From: JANQRV01 sp964533785
Lineage (GTDB): Bacteria > Bacteroidota > Bacteroidia > Chitinophagales > Saprospiraceae
Length of the DNA stretch: 11,160 nt
Assembly: GCA_964533785.1 (NCBI GenBank)
Contig: CAZHNG010000230.1
Coordinates: 1-11,160, forward strand
Reading direction: 5' to 3'
In this document: positions 1 to 7,192 of the stretch, in pieces
Numbering within the stretch: the first letter of the stretch is position 1
Layout: the number at the start of each line of letters is the position of its first letter
Translations under genes and position numbers: made by a program
Notes under the pieces: generated by a model
Databases searched by the model: none
What the model saw: the letters and a program-made list of their open reading frames with translations, nothing else
Told to the model about the DNA's origin: nothing

Positions 1-1
1 C

Positions 2-70
2 GCTATAAAAGAGACCGCGAAATGTGCCGGTTATTTAGTTCCCGAGGCACTAGAGGTCAGAGATTGGTAA
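2..70 (+). CDS. possible 3' end of an unknown gene (partial)
   Basis: A frame is open from the window edge to a TAA at 68-70 and would give a 22-residue C-terminal tail (AIKETAKCAG, then YLVPEALEVRDW). A second frame is open to the TAA at 76-78, so openness alone proves little over so short a stretch. The tail reads like a soluble protein end, and its position would make it convergent with hemN, with the inverted GGTTAT repeats in between acting as a shared terminator. I do not recognise the family. Sequence to the left of the window would settle it. Confidence 0.22.
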   Translation, partial: AIKETAKCAGYLVPEALEVRDW

Positions 71-93
71 AACGTTAATATTTTTAGGGCTAT

Positions 94-184
94 GGTTATG
101 TGGTTATACGGTTATTGGGTTATACAAAATACTCCCAAGATTTATCTTCAAATAACTTTATAACCTCATAACCCTCATAACCCC
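94..184. repeat. inverted GGTTAT-type repeat cluster, possible bidirectional terminator
   Basis: Four GGTTAT or GGGTTAT units lie at 94-124, at intervals of 7 to 9 bases. Three reverse-complement units (TATAACC 159-165, CATAACCC 167-174, CATAACCCC 176-184) follow after an AT-rich spacer. The two arms can pair imperfectly into a long hairpin with a loop of roughly 35 bases. Its position between a possible + strand gene end and the 3' end of the minus-strand hemN fits a bidirectional terminator. It could instead be a remnant of a dispersed intergenic repeat. Confidence 0.5.
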
Positions 185-252
185 TTAAAGCTTAAATAAT
201 AAGAATCGCCCCAAGTTTAAAAGCCAATATATGCTAGTGTCCAAAGTCCCTT

Positions 253-1601
253 TCAAACCACCTGGCTGAACAATTTCCCTTCCGGTTGCTTCTGCCAATA
301 CCGGGCATCGAAAGCCATACAAATATTGCGCATGAACGGCTTGCCCTTTTCGGTGATCTTCAATTGAAAAGGCTTGAGTTCGATGAGTCCGTCGCTTTCT
401 AGTTCTGGTAATCTTTCCAGGGTTTCATAAAGGGCTTGACATTGTAGATCATCTCTGAGCCAGGAAGTTTCCATCCGGCACATGAGGTTGAGAATGTGCT
501 GCCGGATGATACGGTCTTCCTGGGTGAGCAAGTGGCCCCGGAAGATGGGAAATGATCCGTTTTCCACTTGCTCCTGGTAGTTTTCGATGTGTTTTTCATT
601 TTGGGTAAAGGCCGTCCAGGTATCACTGATCGCAGAAGCCCCCAGTCCAATCGATAATTGGGTGAAATTGGGAGTATATCCCATAAAATTGCGGTGCAAT
701 GTTCCTTTTTGCATAGCCTGATAAAGTTCATCTGAGGCCAATGCAAAATGGTCCAGGGCAATCTCCTGGTATCCGCTTTCTTCGAGTAAGACCCGGCCCA
801 ATTCGTACAAAAATCTTTTTTCCTCACCCTTGGGCAGATCGGCTTCAGAATAAGCCCTTTGACTGGGACTGATCCAGGGAACGTGTGCGTAACTGTAGTA
901 GGCAATGCGGTCTGGTTTTATTTGTTTGATCTTGCGGGCTGTGGCAATGATATCTTTGGGTTGTTGTAAAGGCAGTCCAAAAATGATGTCATAGTTGATG
1001 GATTCGTAACCGATTGCTCTGGCATCGTGAGTGACGCGCTCTACTTCTGCTGCCGTTTGCTGGCGGTTGATTACGCTTAAGATCTTGTCGGAAAAATCCT
1101 GGACACCGATACTGAGCCTTCGGAATCCCCATTGATACAACAATTCCAGATGCTCGTAGGTAGTATTGTTGGGGTGGGCTTCAAAGCTAAATTCATAATC
1201 GGGTGCTAAAATGGAGTGATCAAGCAGTCCTTTCATTAACCGGTCCAGGTTTTCCGGATCGAAAAAGGTTGGGGTACCTCCTCCCAGGTGAAGTTCCCGA
1301 ATGATGGGTTTTTCTCCAAATAGATCCAGGTACAAGGACCACTCCTTTAACACCGCATCAATATAAGGCGTTTCTACCGCATGGTTTTGGTGATCCTTTT
1401 ATTGCAACCACAATAGGTACACAAGCTTTCGCAAAAAGGCAAATGCACGTACAGGCTTATCGTGTCATCTTCCTTAAACACTTGTTTTACCTGAGCTTTC
1501 CATTGGGTAGCCGTCGGAGGCGTTTTATCCCAATACGGTACAGAAGGATAACTCGTATATCTAGGTGCCGGAACGTCGTATTTCGATAGCAATGTATTCA
1601 T
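253..1601 (-). pseudogene. hemN: oxygen-independent coproporphyrinogen III dehydrogenase HemN, frameshifted
   Basis: HemN is a cytosolic radical SAM enzyme that oxidatively decarboxylates coproporphyrinogen III to protoporphyrinogen IX without oxygen, in heme synthesis. The 5' piece (1601-1374) opens with a KYDVPAPRYTSYP segment and carries the radical SAM cluster motif CESLCTYCGC, with Cys57, Cys61, Cys64 and the HemN-typical Cys66. It then runs into TMR and a stop. The 3' piece (ATG at 1353, stop at 253-255) carries GGGTPTF, GLGASAIS and a HemN C-terminal ending RNICMAFD. Reading ITK-NHAVETPYIDAV across the junction needs one extra A in the four-A run (TTTT at 1385-1388 on the + strand). 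With that base restored the protein is about 449 residues, the usual length. This is either a true inactivating deletion or a sequencing error. The gene diverges from ccoI across a shared FNR-like palindrome. Confidence 0.9.
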
Positions 1602-1629
1602 GGGCGTAAAAATATCCTATGAGCGTCTT

Positions 1630-1637
1630 CTAAAGTA
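1630..1637 (-). promoter_or_regulatory. candidate -7 element for hemN
   Basis: The minus strand reads TACTTTAG here, one base away from the Bacteroidota TAnnTTTG -7 consensus. Its last base lies 36.5 bases from the centre of the palindrome at 1659-1674. That would put the start of transcription near 1624 and the palindrome near -42, the usual class II activator spacing. No TTG -33 box is seen at the proper distance, as expected for an activator-dependent promoter. This is inference from spacing only. Confidence 0.4.
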
Positions 1638-1658
1638 GTGTTAAGAATCACGGGCGAT

Positions 1659-1674
1659 ACTGATTTTTGTCAGT
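1659..1674. promoter_or_regulatory. FNR/CRP-family-like operator between hemN and ccoI
   Basis: ACTGATTTTTGTCAGT is a 16-base inverted repeat (ACTGAT, four T, GTCAGT) with one mismatch pair. It resembles FNR/CRP-family sites, where TTGATnnnnATCAA is the proteobacterial form. It sits in the 106-base divergent spacer, and candidate -7 boxes lie 36.5 bases from its centre on each side. Control of both hemN and ccoI by an oxygen-sensing Crp/Fnr regulator is a natural reading, since both are typical FNR targets. The regulator itself is not in the window. Confidence 0.6.
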
Positions 1675-1695
1675 GGGAAGCGGAATTCCACTCCA

Positions 1696-1703
1696 CAATT
1701 TTG
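1696..1703 (+). promoter_or_regulatory. candidate -7 element for ccoI
   Basis: CAATTTTG matches TAnnTTTG at every defined position except the first. Its last G is 36.5 bases from the palindrome centre, mirroring the hemN side exactly. Transcription would begin at about 1708-1710, which is the ccoI ATG itself, so the mRNA may have almost no leader. This agrees with the absence of a purine-rich ribosome site before that ATG. Confidence 0.38.
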
Positions 1704-1707
1704 ACTA

Positions 1708-4134
1708 ATGGAATTATCTTTGCTGAAAAAAGAGACAATCGGAGACGTAGATAAACAATTAAGCTGTTATCATTGTGGTGATCCTTGTGATAAAGAAGAC
1801 ATTTTCATTGAGGACAAGCCCTTTTGCTGTCAAGGATGCAAAATGGTATACGAAATTCTGAATCAAAACGATTTAGTCAGTTACTATACTATTGAAGATC
1901 AGCCGGGAACTACGCAAAAAAATCAAAAGGAGACCAATTACGAATTTCTGGATGATCCCGATGTAAAGGCTTCTCTGATCAGTTTTTCTGATGGATCCGT
2001 ATTGAAGGTTACCTTCTTTTTTCCTCAAATCCATTGTTCCTCCTGTATCTGGTTGCTGGAGCATTTATATAAACTAAACGAAGGCGTACAAAGTGCACAG
2101 GTGAATTTCCTGAAAAAGGAAGGTACATTTATGATCGATGAAAAGGAATTTTCCTTGCGTCAACTGGTCGAATTATTGTCTTCCATTGGTTACGCTCCGG
2201 ACCTGAAGCTAGCCGACCAGGAAAAAGAACGTGCGGCGGTTGATAGATCTCTATATTACAAGCTGGGAGTAGCGGGGTTTGCCTTTGGGAATATCATGTT
2301 ATTAAGTTTTCCGGAGTACCTGGGGGTAGAGGACACGAATTTTCAGATTTGGTTTGGTTATTTTAATGTATTACTGGCCCTGCCGGTTTTACTTTACTGT
2401 GCACGGGATTATCTACTGTCTGCCTGGTGGGGCATTCGACAGGGGCGTGTAAATATGGACGTTCCCATTGCATTGGGCATTCTCACTTTATTTGGGCGTA
2501 GCGTCTTCGAAATATTCAGTCATACCGGAGCGGGTTATCTCGATAGTTTTGCGGGATTGGTTTTCTTTTTATTGATTGGTAAATGGTTTCAACAAGCTAC
2601 TTATCATACGCTGCACTTTGAGCGGAATTATAAATCCTATTTTCCCATATCGGTTACGGTAAAGCGGGATAATGATTGGCGTTCTATACCGTTGAACAAA
2701 GTAGAAGTGGAGGATATCTTATTGATCAGGAACCAGGAGTTGATTCCCGCAGATGGGATACTGACTAAGGGAAAAGGACAAATTGACTACAGTTTCGTTA
2801 CCGGAGAATCCGATCCGGTCAGTAAAAACCCGGGGGACATTGTTTACGCAGGAGGCAAACAAGTTGGTCAAAGTATTGAAATAACCGTAAATAAGAAAGT
2901 AGAGCAGAGTTATTTGACGCAACTTTGGAATGAAAGTGCCTTTCACGAACAGACTGAAAATAAAAGCCTTCGTTTTGCGGATCAGACGGGCAAATATTTT
3001 ACCATTGTGATATTAGGTATTGCCTTTACTACGCTGATATACTGGAGTATCTTTGATCCTTCATTGGCCATTAATGCCTTTACGGCGGTACTCATCATTG
3101 CCTGCCCTTGTGCTATTGCTTTGTCCATTCCTTTTACTTACGGAAATGTCCTGCGCATACTTGCCCGCTACCAGTTTTTCATTAAGCACATCAACGTCAT
3201 CGAAGCCATCCAAAACCTGAACCACATCGTTTTCGATAAAACGGGAACTTTAACCTCTTCCGTGGATCAGGAAGTTCAATTTATTGGTGCGGATCTAAGT
3301 GCGGAAGAAAAAACCTGGATTAAATCCCTGGCCAATGAATCGGCCCATCCCCTGAGTAGAAAAATAGTGCAATCAATTGAAGATACAAAAGTTAGAGCCG
3401 TAACTGATTTTGCGGAGCTTCCCGGACAAGGCATTCAGGGCCGGGTAGGGGAAACAGCACTGAAAATTGGGGCCGCCAAATACGTAGGCACGGCCTCCAA
3501 AGTTAACGGCACAACGGCTCACCTCTCCATCAACGGAAAAGAAAGGGGGTACTTTCAGTTCAATAATCCCATGAGGGCCGGGCTGGTCGAAAACTTCGAG
3601 CGGTTAGCGCAAGATTACCAGCTGAGTTTACTTTCGGGCGATAATGACCGGGAGAAAAAGCGGTTCAGCAATCTTTTCACTGCGGAAGAGACCATGCATT
3701 TTGAACAAAGTCCGTTACAGAAATTGCAGTATATCCAAAAAATGCAAAACGAAGGCCAGACCGTTATGATGATCGGCGATGGTTTGAACGATGCCGGTGC
3801 ATTAAAGCAAAGCGATGTAGGAGTGGTGATCACCGAAAATATTAACAATTTTACGCCGGCCAGCGATGCGATCCTGGCGGCAGAACAATTCCCGAATTTG
3901 TCGGCTATGTTGGTCTATGTACGCATTAGCAAAAGGGTGATCTGGGCGACCTATTTGCTGGCCTTTGTATACAATGTGGTGGGGTTGAGTTTTGCTATTC
4001 CGGGGACACTTTCTCCGGTGGTCGCGGCTATTTTGATGCCATTGAGCTCCGTGACGGTGGTAATTGTGGGGGTAGGTTTGAGTAGTTGGATGGCTCAAAT
4101 ATTGCTTCCGCGTAAGAAGAAAAAGGGAAAATAG
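1708..4134 (+). CDS. ccoI: CcoI/FixI-type copper-translocating P1B ATPase
   Basis: An 808-residue membrane ATPase that exports copper from the cytoplasm for the CuB site of cbb3 oxidase. Domains in order: an N-terminal Cys-rich metal-binding region (C20, C23, C27, C40, C41, C44) typical of CcoI; a heavy-metal-associated domain with the CSSC pair C110/C113; membrane helices from about residue 185 to 295; actuator motif TGES at 365-368; the transmembrane metal site CPC at 466-468; phosphorylation motif DKTGT with D510; the P1B HP dipeptide H547-P548; hinge motif GDGLND at 690-695; and two final helices at about 745-792. A basic tail (RKKKKGK) ends the protein. The ATG at 1708 keeps the conserved Cys-rich N-terminus but has no clear ribosome site. 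It is the first gene on the + strand, divergent from hemN and 236 bases before ccoS. Confidence 0.95.
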   Translation: MELSLLKKETIGDVDKQLSCYHCGDPCDKEDIFIEDKPFCCQGCKMVYEILNQNDLVSYYTIEDQPGTTQKNQKETNYEFLDDPDVKASLISFSDGSVLKVTFFFPQIHCSSCIWLLEHLYKLNEGVQSAQVNFLKKEGTFMIDEKEFSLRQLVELLSSIGYAPDLKLADQEKERAAVDRSLYYKLGVAGFAFGNIMLLSFPEYLGVEDTNFQIWFGYFNVLLALPVLLYCARDYLLSAWWGIRQGRVNMDVPIALGILTLFGRSVFEIFSHTGAGYLDSFAGLVFFLLIGKWFQQATYHTLHFERNYKSYFPISVTVKRDNDWRSIPLNKVEVEDILLIRNQELIPADGILTKGKGQIDYSFVTGESDPVSKNPGDIVYAGGKQVGQSIEITVNKKVEQSYLTQLWNESAFHEQTENKSLRFADQTGKYFTIVILGIAFTTLIYWSIFDPSLAINAFTAVLIIACPCAIALSIPFTYGNVLRILARYQFFIKHINVIEAIQNLNHIVFDKTGTLTSSVDQEVQFIGADLSAEEKTWIKSLANESAHPLSRKIVQSIEDTKVRAVTDFAELPGQGIQGRVGETALKIGAAKYVGTASKVNGTTAHLSINGKERGYFQFNNPMRAGLVENFERLAQDYQLSLLSGDNDREKKRFSNLFTAEETMHFEQSPLQKLQYIQKMQNEGQTVMMIGDGLNDAGALKQSDVGVVITENINNFTPASDAILAAEQFPNLSAMLVYVRISKRVIWATYLLAFVYNVVGLSFAIPGTLSPVVAAILMPLSSVTVVIVGVGLSSWMAQILLPRKKKKGK

Positions 4135-4370
4135 GAAGGGATCCACTTCTAAAATCTGCAATTTTTATTTTGTCTAAATAACCTTCCAGGTTTTCAGGAT
4201 AATCAGCCTAATCAACTGTTTTGTTTAATTATTTCGCGGCTCCATAAAGGGAATATTCAACAAAGGCAAATTTTCACTTTCATGGTGATAAAACTCATAC
4301 ATCTGTGCGACAAACCTCACCTATAGCCATCCGATCCACTTCTATTTTGTGCTCAAAATTCAAAAAAAGG
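4135..4370. other. ccoI-ccoS intergenic region
   Basis: This 236-base AT-rich gap holds no ORF I can support. A small AT hairpin (TTATTT, TGTCT, AAATAA) is present just after ccoI. I found no second copy of the FNR-like palindrome and no good TAnnTTTG match; TATTTTG strings occur at about 4167 and 4343 but are one base short. The gap is long enough for an independent promoter for ccoS-ccoNO, which I cannot place. Confidence 0.4.
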
Positions 4371-4526
4371 ATGGAAATTATATTTCTTCTTATCGCAATT
4401 AGTATGCTCGTGGCTTTGGGTTTCCTGGGAGCCTTCATCTGGGCCGTAAAATCGGGTCAATACAGTGACGACTATACACCGTCGATAAGAATTTTATTTG
4501 ATGATGAAAAAGAAGAGCAATCATGA
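4371..4526 (+). CDS. ccoS: cbb3 oxidase assembly protein CcoS
   Basis: A 51-residue single-pass membrane protein needed in other bacteria for putting cofactors into cbb3 oxidase. One helix spans about residues 3-26 and is followed by the CcoS signature WAVKSGQYSDD and RILFDDE, then an acidic tail. An upstream in-frame ATG at 4305 would add 22 polar residues with no resemblance to CcoS, so the ATG at 4371 is preferred; the helix then starts at once, as in the family. The A-rich AAAAAAAGG directly precedes the ATG. The stop codon overlaps the start of the next small ORF in an ATGA arrangement. Confidence 0.92.
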   Translation: MEIIFLLIAISMLVALGFLGAFIWAVKSGQYSDDYTPSIRILFDDEKEEQS

Positions 4527-4645
4527 TGTTCGTAGCAGTCCATATTATTTTCTTCATATTGTTTATGGCGATTTTGTGGGTTGGAAAAGATGTATTAGAA
4601 GAAATGACTCACAGAATGACAAACTCTTGTATTATTTGCCAATAA
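4523..4645 (+). CDS. candidate 40-residue membrane microprotein overlapping ccoS
   Basis: The ORF starts in an ATGA overlap with the ccoS stop (ATG at 4523, with a second ATG at 4526) and ends with TAA at 4643-4645, 44 bases before ccoNO. The product would begin with a hydrophobic helix at about residues 3-20 (FVAVHIIFFILFMAILW), then a charged stretch (KDVLEEMTHRM), and end in CIICQ, a CxxC pair at C36/C39. Purine-rich sequence inside the ccoS 3' end could serve as ribosome site, and coupling to ccoS is plausible. It does not match CcoQ, CcoH or any cco subunit I recognise. Coding status is an inference from overlap, topology and position; chance is possible at this length. Confidence 0.5.
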   Translation: MMFVAVHIIFFILFMAILWVGKDVLEEMTHRMTNSCIICQ

Positions 4646-4689
4646 AAATTGAATAACTCGAATTCTAACAAATAAGATAAGCTTTAATT

Positions 4690-6822
4690 ATGTCTAAGAT
4701 CGAAAAGTTTAGTTATGATAATGCGATAGTCCGGAATTTTGCCGTCGCTACCATGCTTTGGGGGGTAGTGGGCATGCTGGTTGGACTAATAGTTGCATTG
4801 CAATTAGTGTTTCCTGCGCTCAACCTTGGGATGGCGGAAACCAGTTTCGGGCGTATCCGTCCATTACATACTAATGCTGCCATTTTCGCCTTCGTCGGAA
4901 ATGGTATTTTTATGGGAGTTTATCACTCTTTGCAAAGGCTGCTGAAAACAAGGATGTACAGCGATTTATTATCCGCACTCCATTTCTGGGGCTGGCAGGC
5001 AATTATTGTAGCGGCGGCCATCACCTTGCCATTGGGGATCACCAGTTCGCACGAATACGCTGAGTTGGAATGGCCCATTGATATAGCGATTGCTTTGGTA
5101 TGGGTTATTTTTGGTGTCAATATGTTTGGTACTATCCTGAAGCGCCGTGAGAACCACCTTTACGTAGCTATTTGGTTTTACATAGCGACCTGGGTTACGG
5201 TCACCGTTCTGCATATTTTTAACAACTTAGAATTGCCTGTACATATGTGGAAGAGTTATCCCGTTTTTGCGGGGGTACAGGATGCATTGATCCAGTGGTG
5301 GTACGGGCACAATGCCGTGGCCTTCTTTTTGACGACGCCTTATTTGGGGTTGATGTATTATTACTTACCCAAAGCAGCGAATCGTCCGGTATTTTCCTAT
5401 AAATTATCGATCATTCACTTTTGGGCGCTGATCTTTATATATATCTGGGCCGGTCCTCACCACTTATTGTATACTTCACTTCCCGATTGGGCTCAATCGC
5501 TGGGAACGGTATTTTCCATTATGCTGATCGCTCCTTCCTGGGGAGGGATGTTGAATGGACTATTGACTTTGCGCGGAGCCTGGGACCGGGTGATGAACGA
5601 TCCTATTTTGAAGTTTATGGTGGTAGCTGTACTGGCTTACGGTATGGCAACTTTTGAAGGACCAATGCTTTCCATTAAATCGATCAACGCCATCAGTCAC
5701 TTTACCGACTGGACGATCGGCCACGTACATATCGGTACCTTGGGCTGGAACGGGATGCTTACTTTTGGTATTTTGTACTGGTTGATCCCACGGATCTATA
5801 ACACTAAGCTGCACTCCATGAGGATGGCTAATATGCACTTCTGGATCAGTACGCTGGGGGTTGTATTTTACGCCATTCCGTTATACTGGGCCGGTTGGAC
5901 ACAAAGTTTGATGTGGAAGGCTTTCACGCCTGATGGATTTTTACTGCACGGCAACTTCCTGGAAACCGTAACCCAGATCATTCCGATGTACGCCATCAGG
6001 GCGGTTGGTGGTACGCTGTATTTGGGAGGTGTTTTCATGATGTGTTACAACCTGATCAAAACAATGGGTAGCGGTCAATTGGTGCGTAATGAAGCCACAG
6101 AAGCTCCTGCCCGTGAAACCCACACGCCACATAAAGGCGAACACTGGCACCGCTGGATTGAAAGACGCCCGGTTCAGATGCTTGTTGCAGCTACGGTTCT
6201 TATTTTGATCGGTGGTTTAGTAGAGATCTTCCCGATGATGCTGGTAGACGAAAATGTACCGAAGATTGCTTCCGTTCAGCCTTATACACCGCTGGAATTA
6301 GAAGGAAGGGATATCTATATCCGAGAGGGTTGTGTCGGTTGTCACTCGCAGATGGTAAGACCTTTCCGCTCCGAAACCGAACGTTACGGGGAATATTCCA
6401 AATCAGGAGAGTTTATTTACGACCGGCCATTCTTATGGGGGTCAAAACGTACCGGGCCGGATTTACACCGGGTCGGTCAAAAGTATCCGGATAGCTGGCA
6501 CTATAATCACTTTTATGATCCGCAGAGTATGTCGCCCGGTTCGATCATGCCGTCCTATGCTTTCTTCCTGGAAAATGATTTGAACACCCGCTATACCGCG
6601 GAAAAGATCAGGAAGTTGCGGATGCTGGGTACGCCTTATCCGAAAGGTTTCGAAGAGGAAGCTGTCGAGCACCTGGAAGAACAAGCTAAGGAAATTGCGG
6701 AAAGTCTGGCAAAAGACGGAATTAACCAACCGGGAGTTGAGAAAAAGGAAATTGTAGCGATCATCGCTTACATGCAACGCTTGGGTACGGATATTAAACC
6801 CAAACCGCAAGCGACTAACTAA
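4690..6822 (+). CDS. ccoNO: fused cbb3 oxidase subunits I and II (CcoN-CcoO)
   Basis: A 710-residue fusion of the catalytic subunit and the membrane-anchored monoheme cytochrome c subunit. The CcoN part (about 1-460) reduces O2 to water and pumps protons. It keeps the heme b ligands H60 and H347, the heme b3 ligand H345, CuB ligands H207, H257 and H258, the Tyr251 that cross-links to H207, and E323. From memory, these numbers equal those of Pseudomonas stutzeri CcoN. A short His-rich linker (about 465-490) leads to the CcoO part: one helix at about 495-518, then a periplasmic heme c domain with CVGCH (C548, C551, H552) and a likely Met ligand M620 in IMPSY. There is no stop or frameshift between the halves; fusion is known in Bacteroidota. 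The ATG at 4690 follows AT-rich sequence without a strong ribosome site. Confidence 0.96.
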   Translation: MSKIEKFSYDNAIVRNFAVATMLWGVVGMLVGLIVALQLVFPALNLGMAETSFGRIRPLHTNAAIFAFVGNGIFMGVYHSLQRLLKTRMYSDLLSALHFWGWQAIIVAAAITLPLGITSSHEYAELEWPIDIAIALVWVIFGVNMFGTILKRRENHLYVAIWFYIATWVTVTVLHIFNNLELPVHMWKSYPVFAGVQDALIQWWYGHNAVAFFLTTPYLGLMYYYLPKAANRPVFSYKLSIIHFWALIFIYIWAGPHHLLYTSLPDWAQSLGTVFSIMLIAPSWGGMLNGLLTLRGAWDRVMNDPILKFMVVAVLAYGMATFEGPMLSIKSINAISHFTDWTIGHVHIGTLGWNGMLTFGILYWLIPRIYNTKLHSMRMANMHFWISTLGVVFYAIPLYWAGWTQSLMWKAFTPDGFLLHGNFLETVTQIIPMYAIRAVGGTLYLGGVFMMCYNLIKTMGSGQLVRNEATEAPARETHTPHKGEHWHRWIERRPVQMLVAATVLILIGGLVEIFPMMLVDENVPKIASVQPYTPLELEGRDIYIREGCVGCHSQMVRPFRSETERYGEYSKSGEFIYDRPFLWGSKRTGPDLHRVGQKYPDSWHYNHFYDPQSMSPGSIMPSYAFFLENDLNTRYTAEKIRKLRMLGTPYPKGFEEEAVEHLEEQAKEIAESLAKDGINQPGVEKKEIVAIIAYMQRLGTDIKPKPQATN

Positions 6823-6877
6823 AACGAGTTTACGGGTTAGCGGGTTCTAAACCACCCGCGAACCCGTTAAACTCGTT
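6823..6877 (+). repeat. strong hairpin between ccoNO and ccoQ
   Basis: Directly after the ccoNO stop, 6823-6845 pairs with 6854-6877. AACGAGTTT pairs with AAACTCGTT, then an A-T pair with a one-base bulge, then CGGGTT with AACCCG, one mismatch, and GCGGGT with ACCCGC, around an 8-base loop. That is 22 base pairs. No T-run follows, so it is not a classic terminator. More AACTCGT copies continue to 6906. A role in mRNA stability or in lowering downstream expression is inferred. Confidence 0.7.
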
Positions 6878-6911
6878 AACCCGTTCTAACTCGTATTAAA
6901 ACTCGTAAAAA

Positions 6912-7076
6912 ATGTATAAATATATCTTAGAATCAGCAGGCAATATCAATTGGATGGCCATTTTCGCCTTGCTCACTTTCTTCTTCATTTTTGTTATCAG
7001 TGCGTATGCCGTTTTAGTTAAGAGTAAAGACTATTCCGATAGAATGGCCAGAATGCCACTCGATGAAGAAGACTAA
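6912..7076 (+). CDS. ccoQ: cbb3 oxidase CcoQ-like small subunit
   Basis: A 54-residue membrane protein lying between ccoNO and ccoP, the usual place of CcoQ. It has a short N-terminal segment, a helix at about residues 15-36 (WMAIFALLTFFFIFVISAY), then a polar tail (KSKDYSDRMARM) ending in acidic DEED. CcoQ stabilises the association of CcoP with the core in other bacteria. The family is poorly conserved, so the call rests on size, topology and position. The ATG at 6912 follows an A-rich leader (GTAAAAA). A strong hairpin precedes it and a 116-base gap separates it from ccoP. Confidence 0.8.
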   Translation: MYKYILESAGNINWMAIFALLTFFFIFVISAYAVLVKSKDYSDRMARMPLDEED

Positions 7077-7192
7077 GTAATGAAAGAAGAATAAATCCAT
7101 CATTTTGTGAGCGACTCTTGTTGGTGTCAAGCTCAAAAAAGCGGACTTATTATTTCATCATTACTAATCCTTTGATTATTAAATATATTACC

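Noticed and set aside
94..184. CRISPR-like array
   Set aside because: The units are only 6 to 9 bases, are spaced by one to three bases and occur in both orientations, so there are no spacers.
399..905. 168-codon open frame on the minus strand
   Set aside because: It lies inside hemN in another frame, and hemN has clear family motifs here.
3802..4161. 119-codon open frame on the minus strand
   Set aside because: It is antisense to the conserved C-terminal helices of ccoI and has no recognisable domain.
4305..4370. Upstream start for ccoS
   Set aside because: The added 22 polar residues do not belong to the CcoS family and would precede a helix that normally starts at the N-terminus.
6463..6810. 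115-codon open frame on the minus strand
   Set aside because: It is antisense to the heme c domain of ccoNO and looks like a codon-use shadow.
7080..7094. ATG with four codons after ccoQ
   Set aside because: Too short to be a gene; it is just an A-rich stretch with a chance start and stop.
7118..7192. Upstream start for ccoP
   Set aside because: It would place 25 residues before an evident signal-peptide-like start at 7193.
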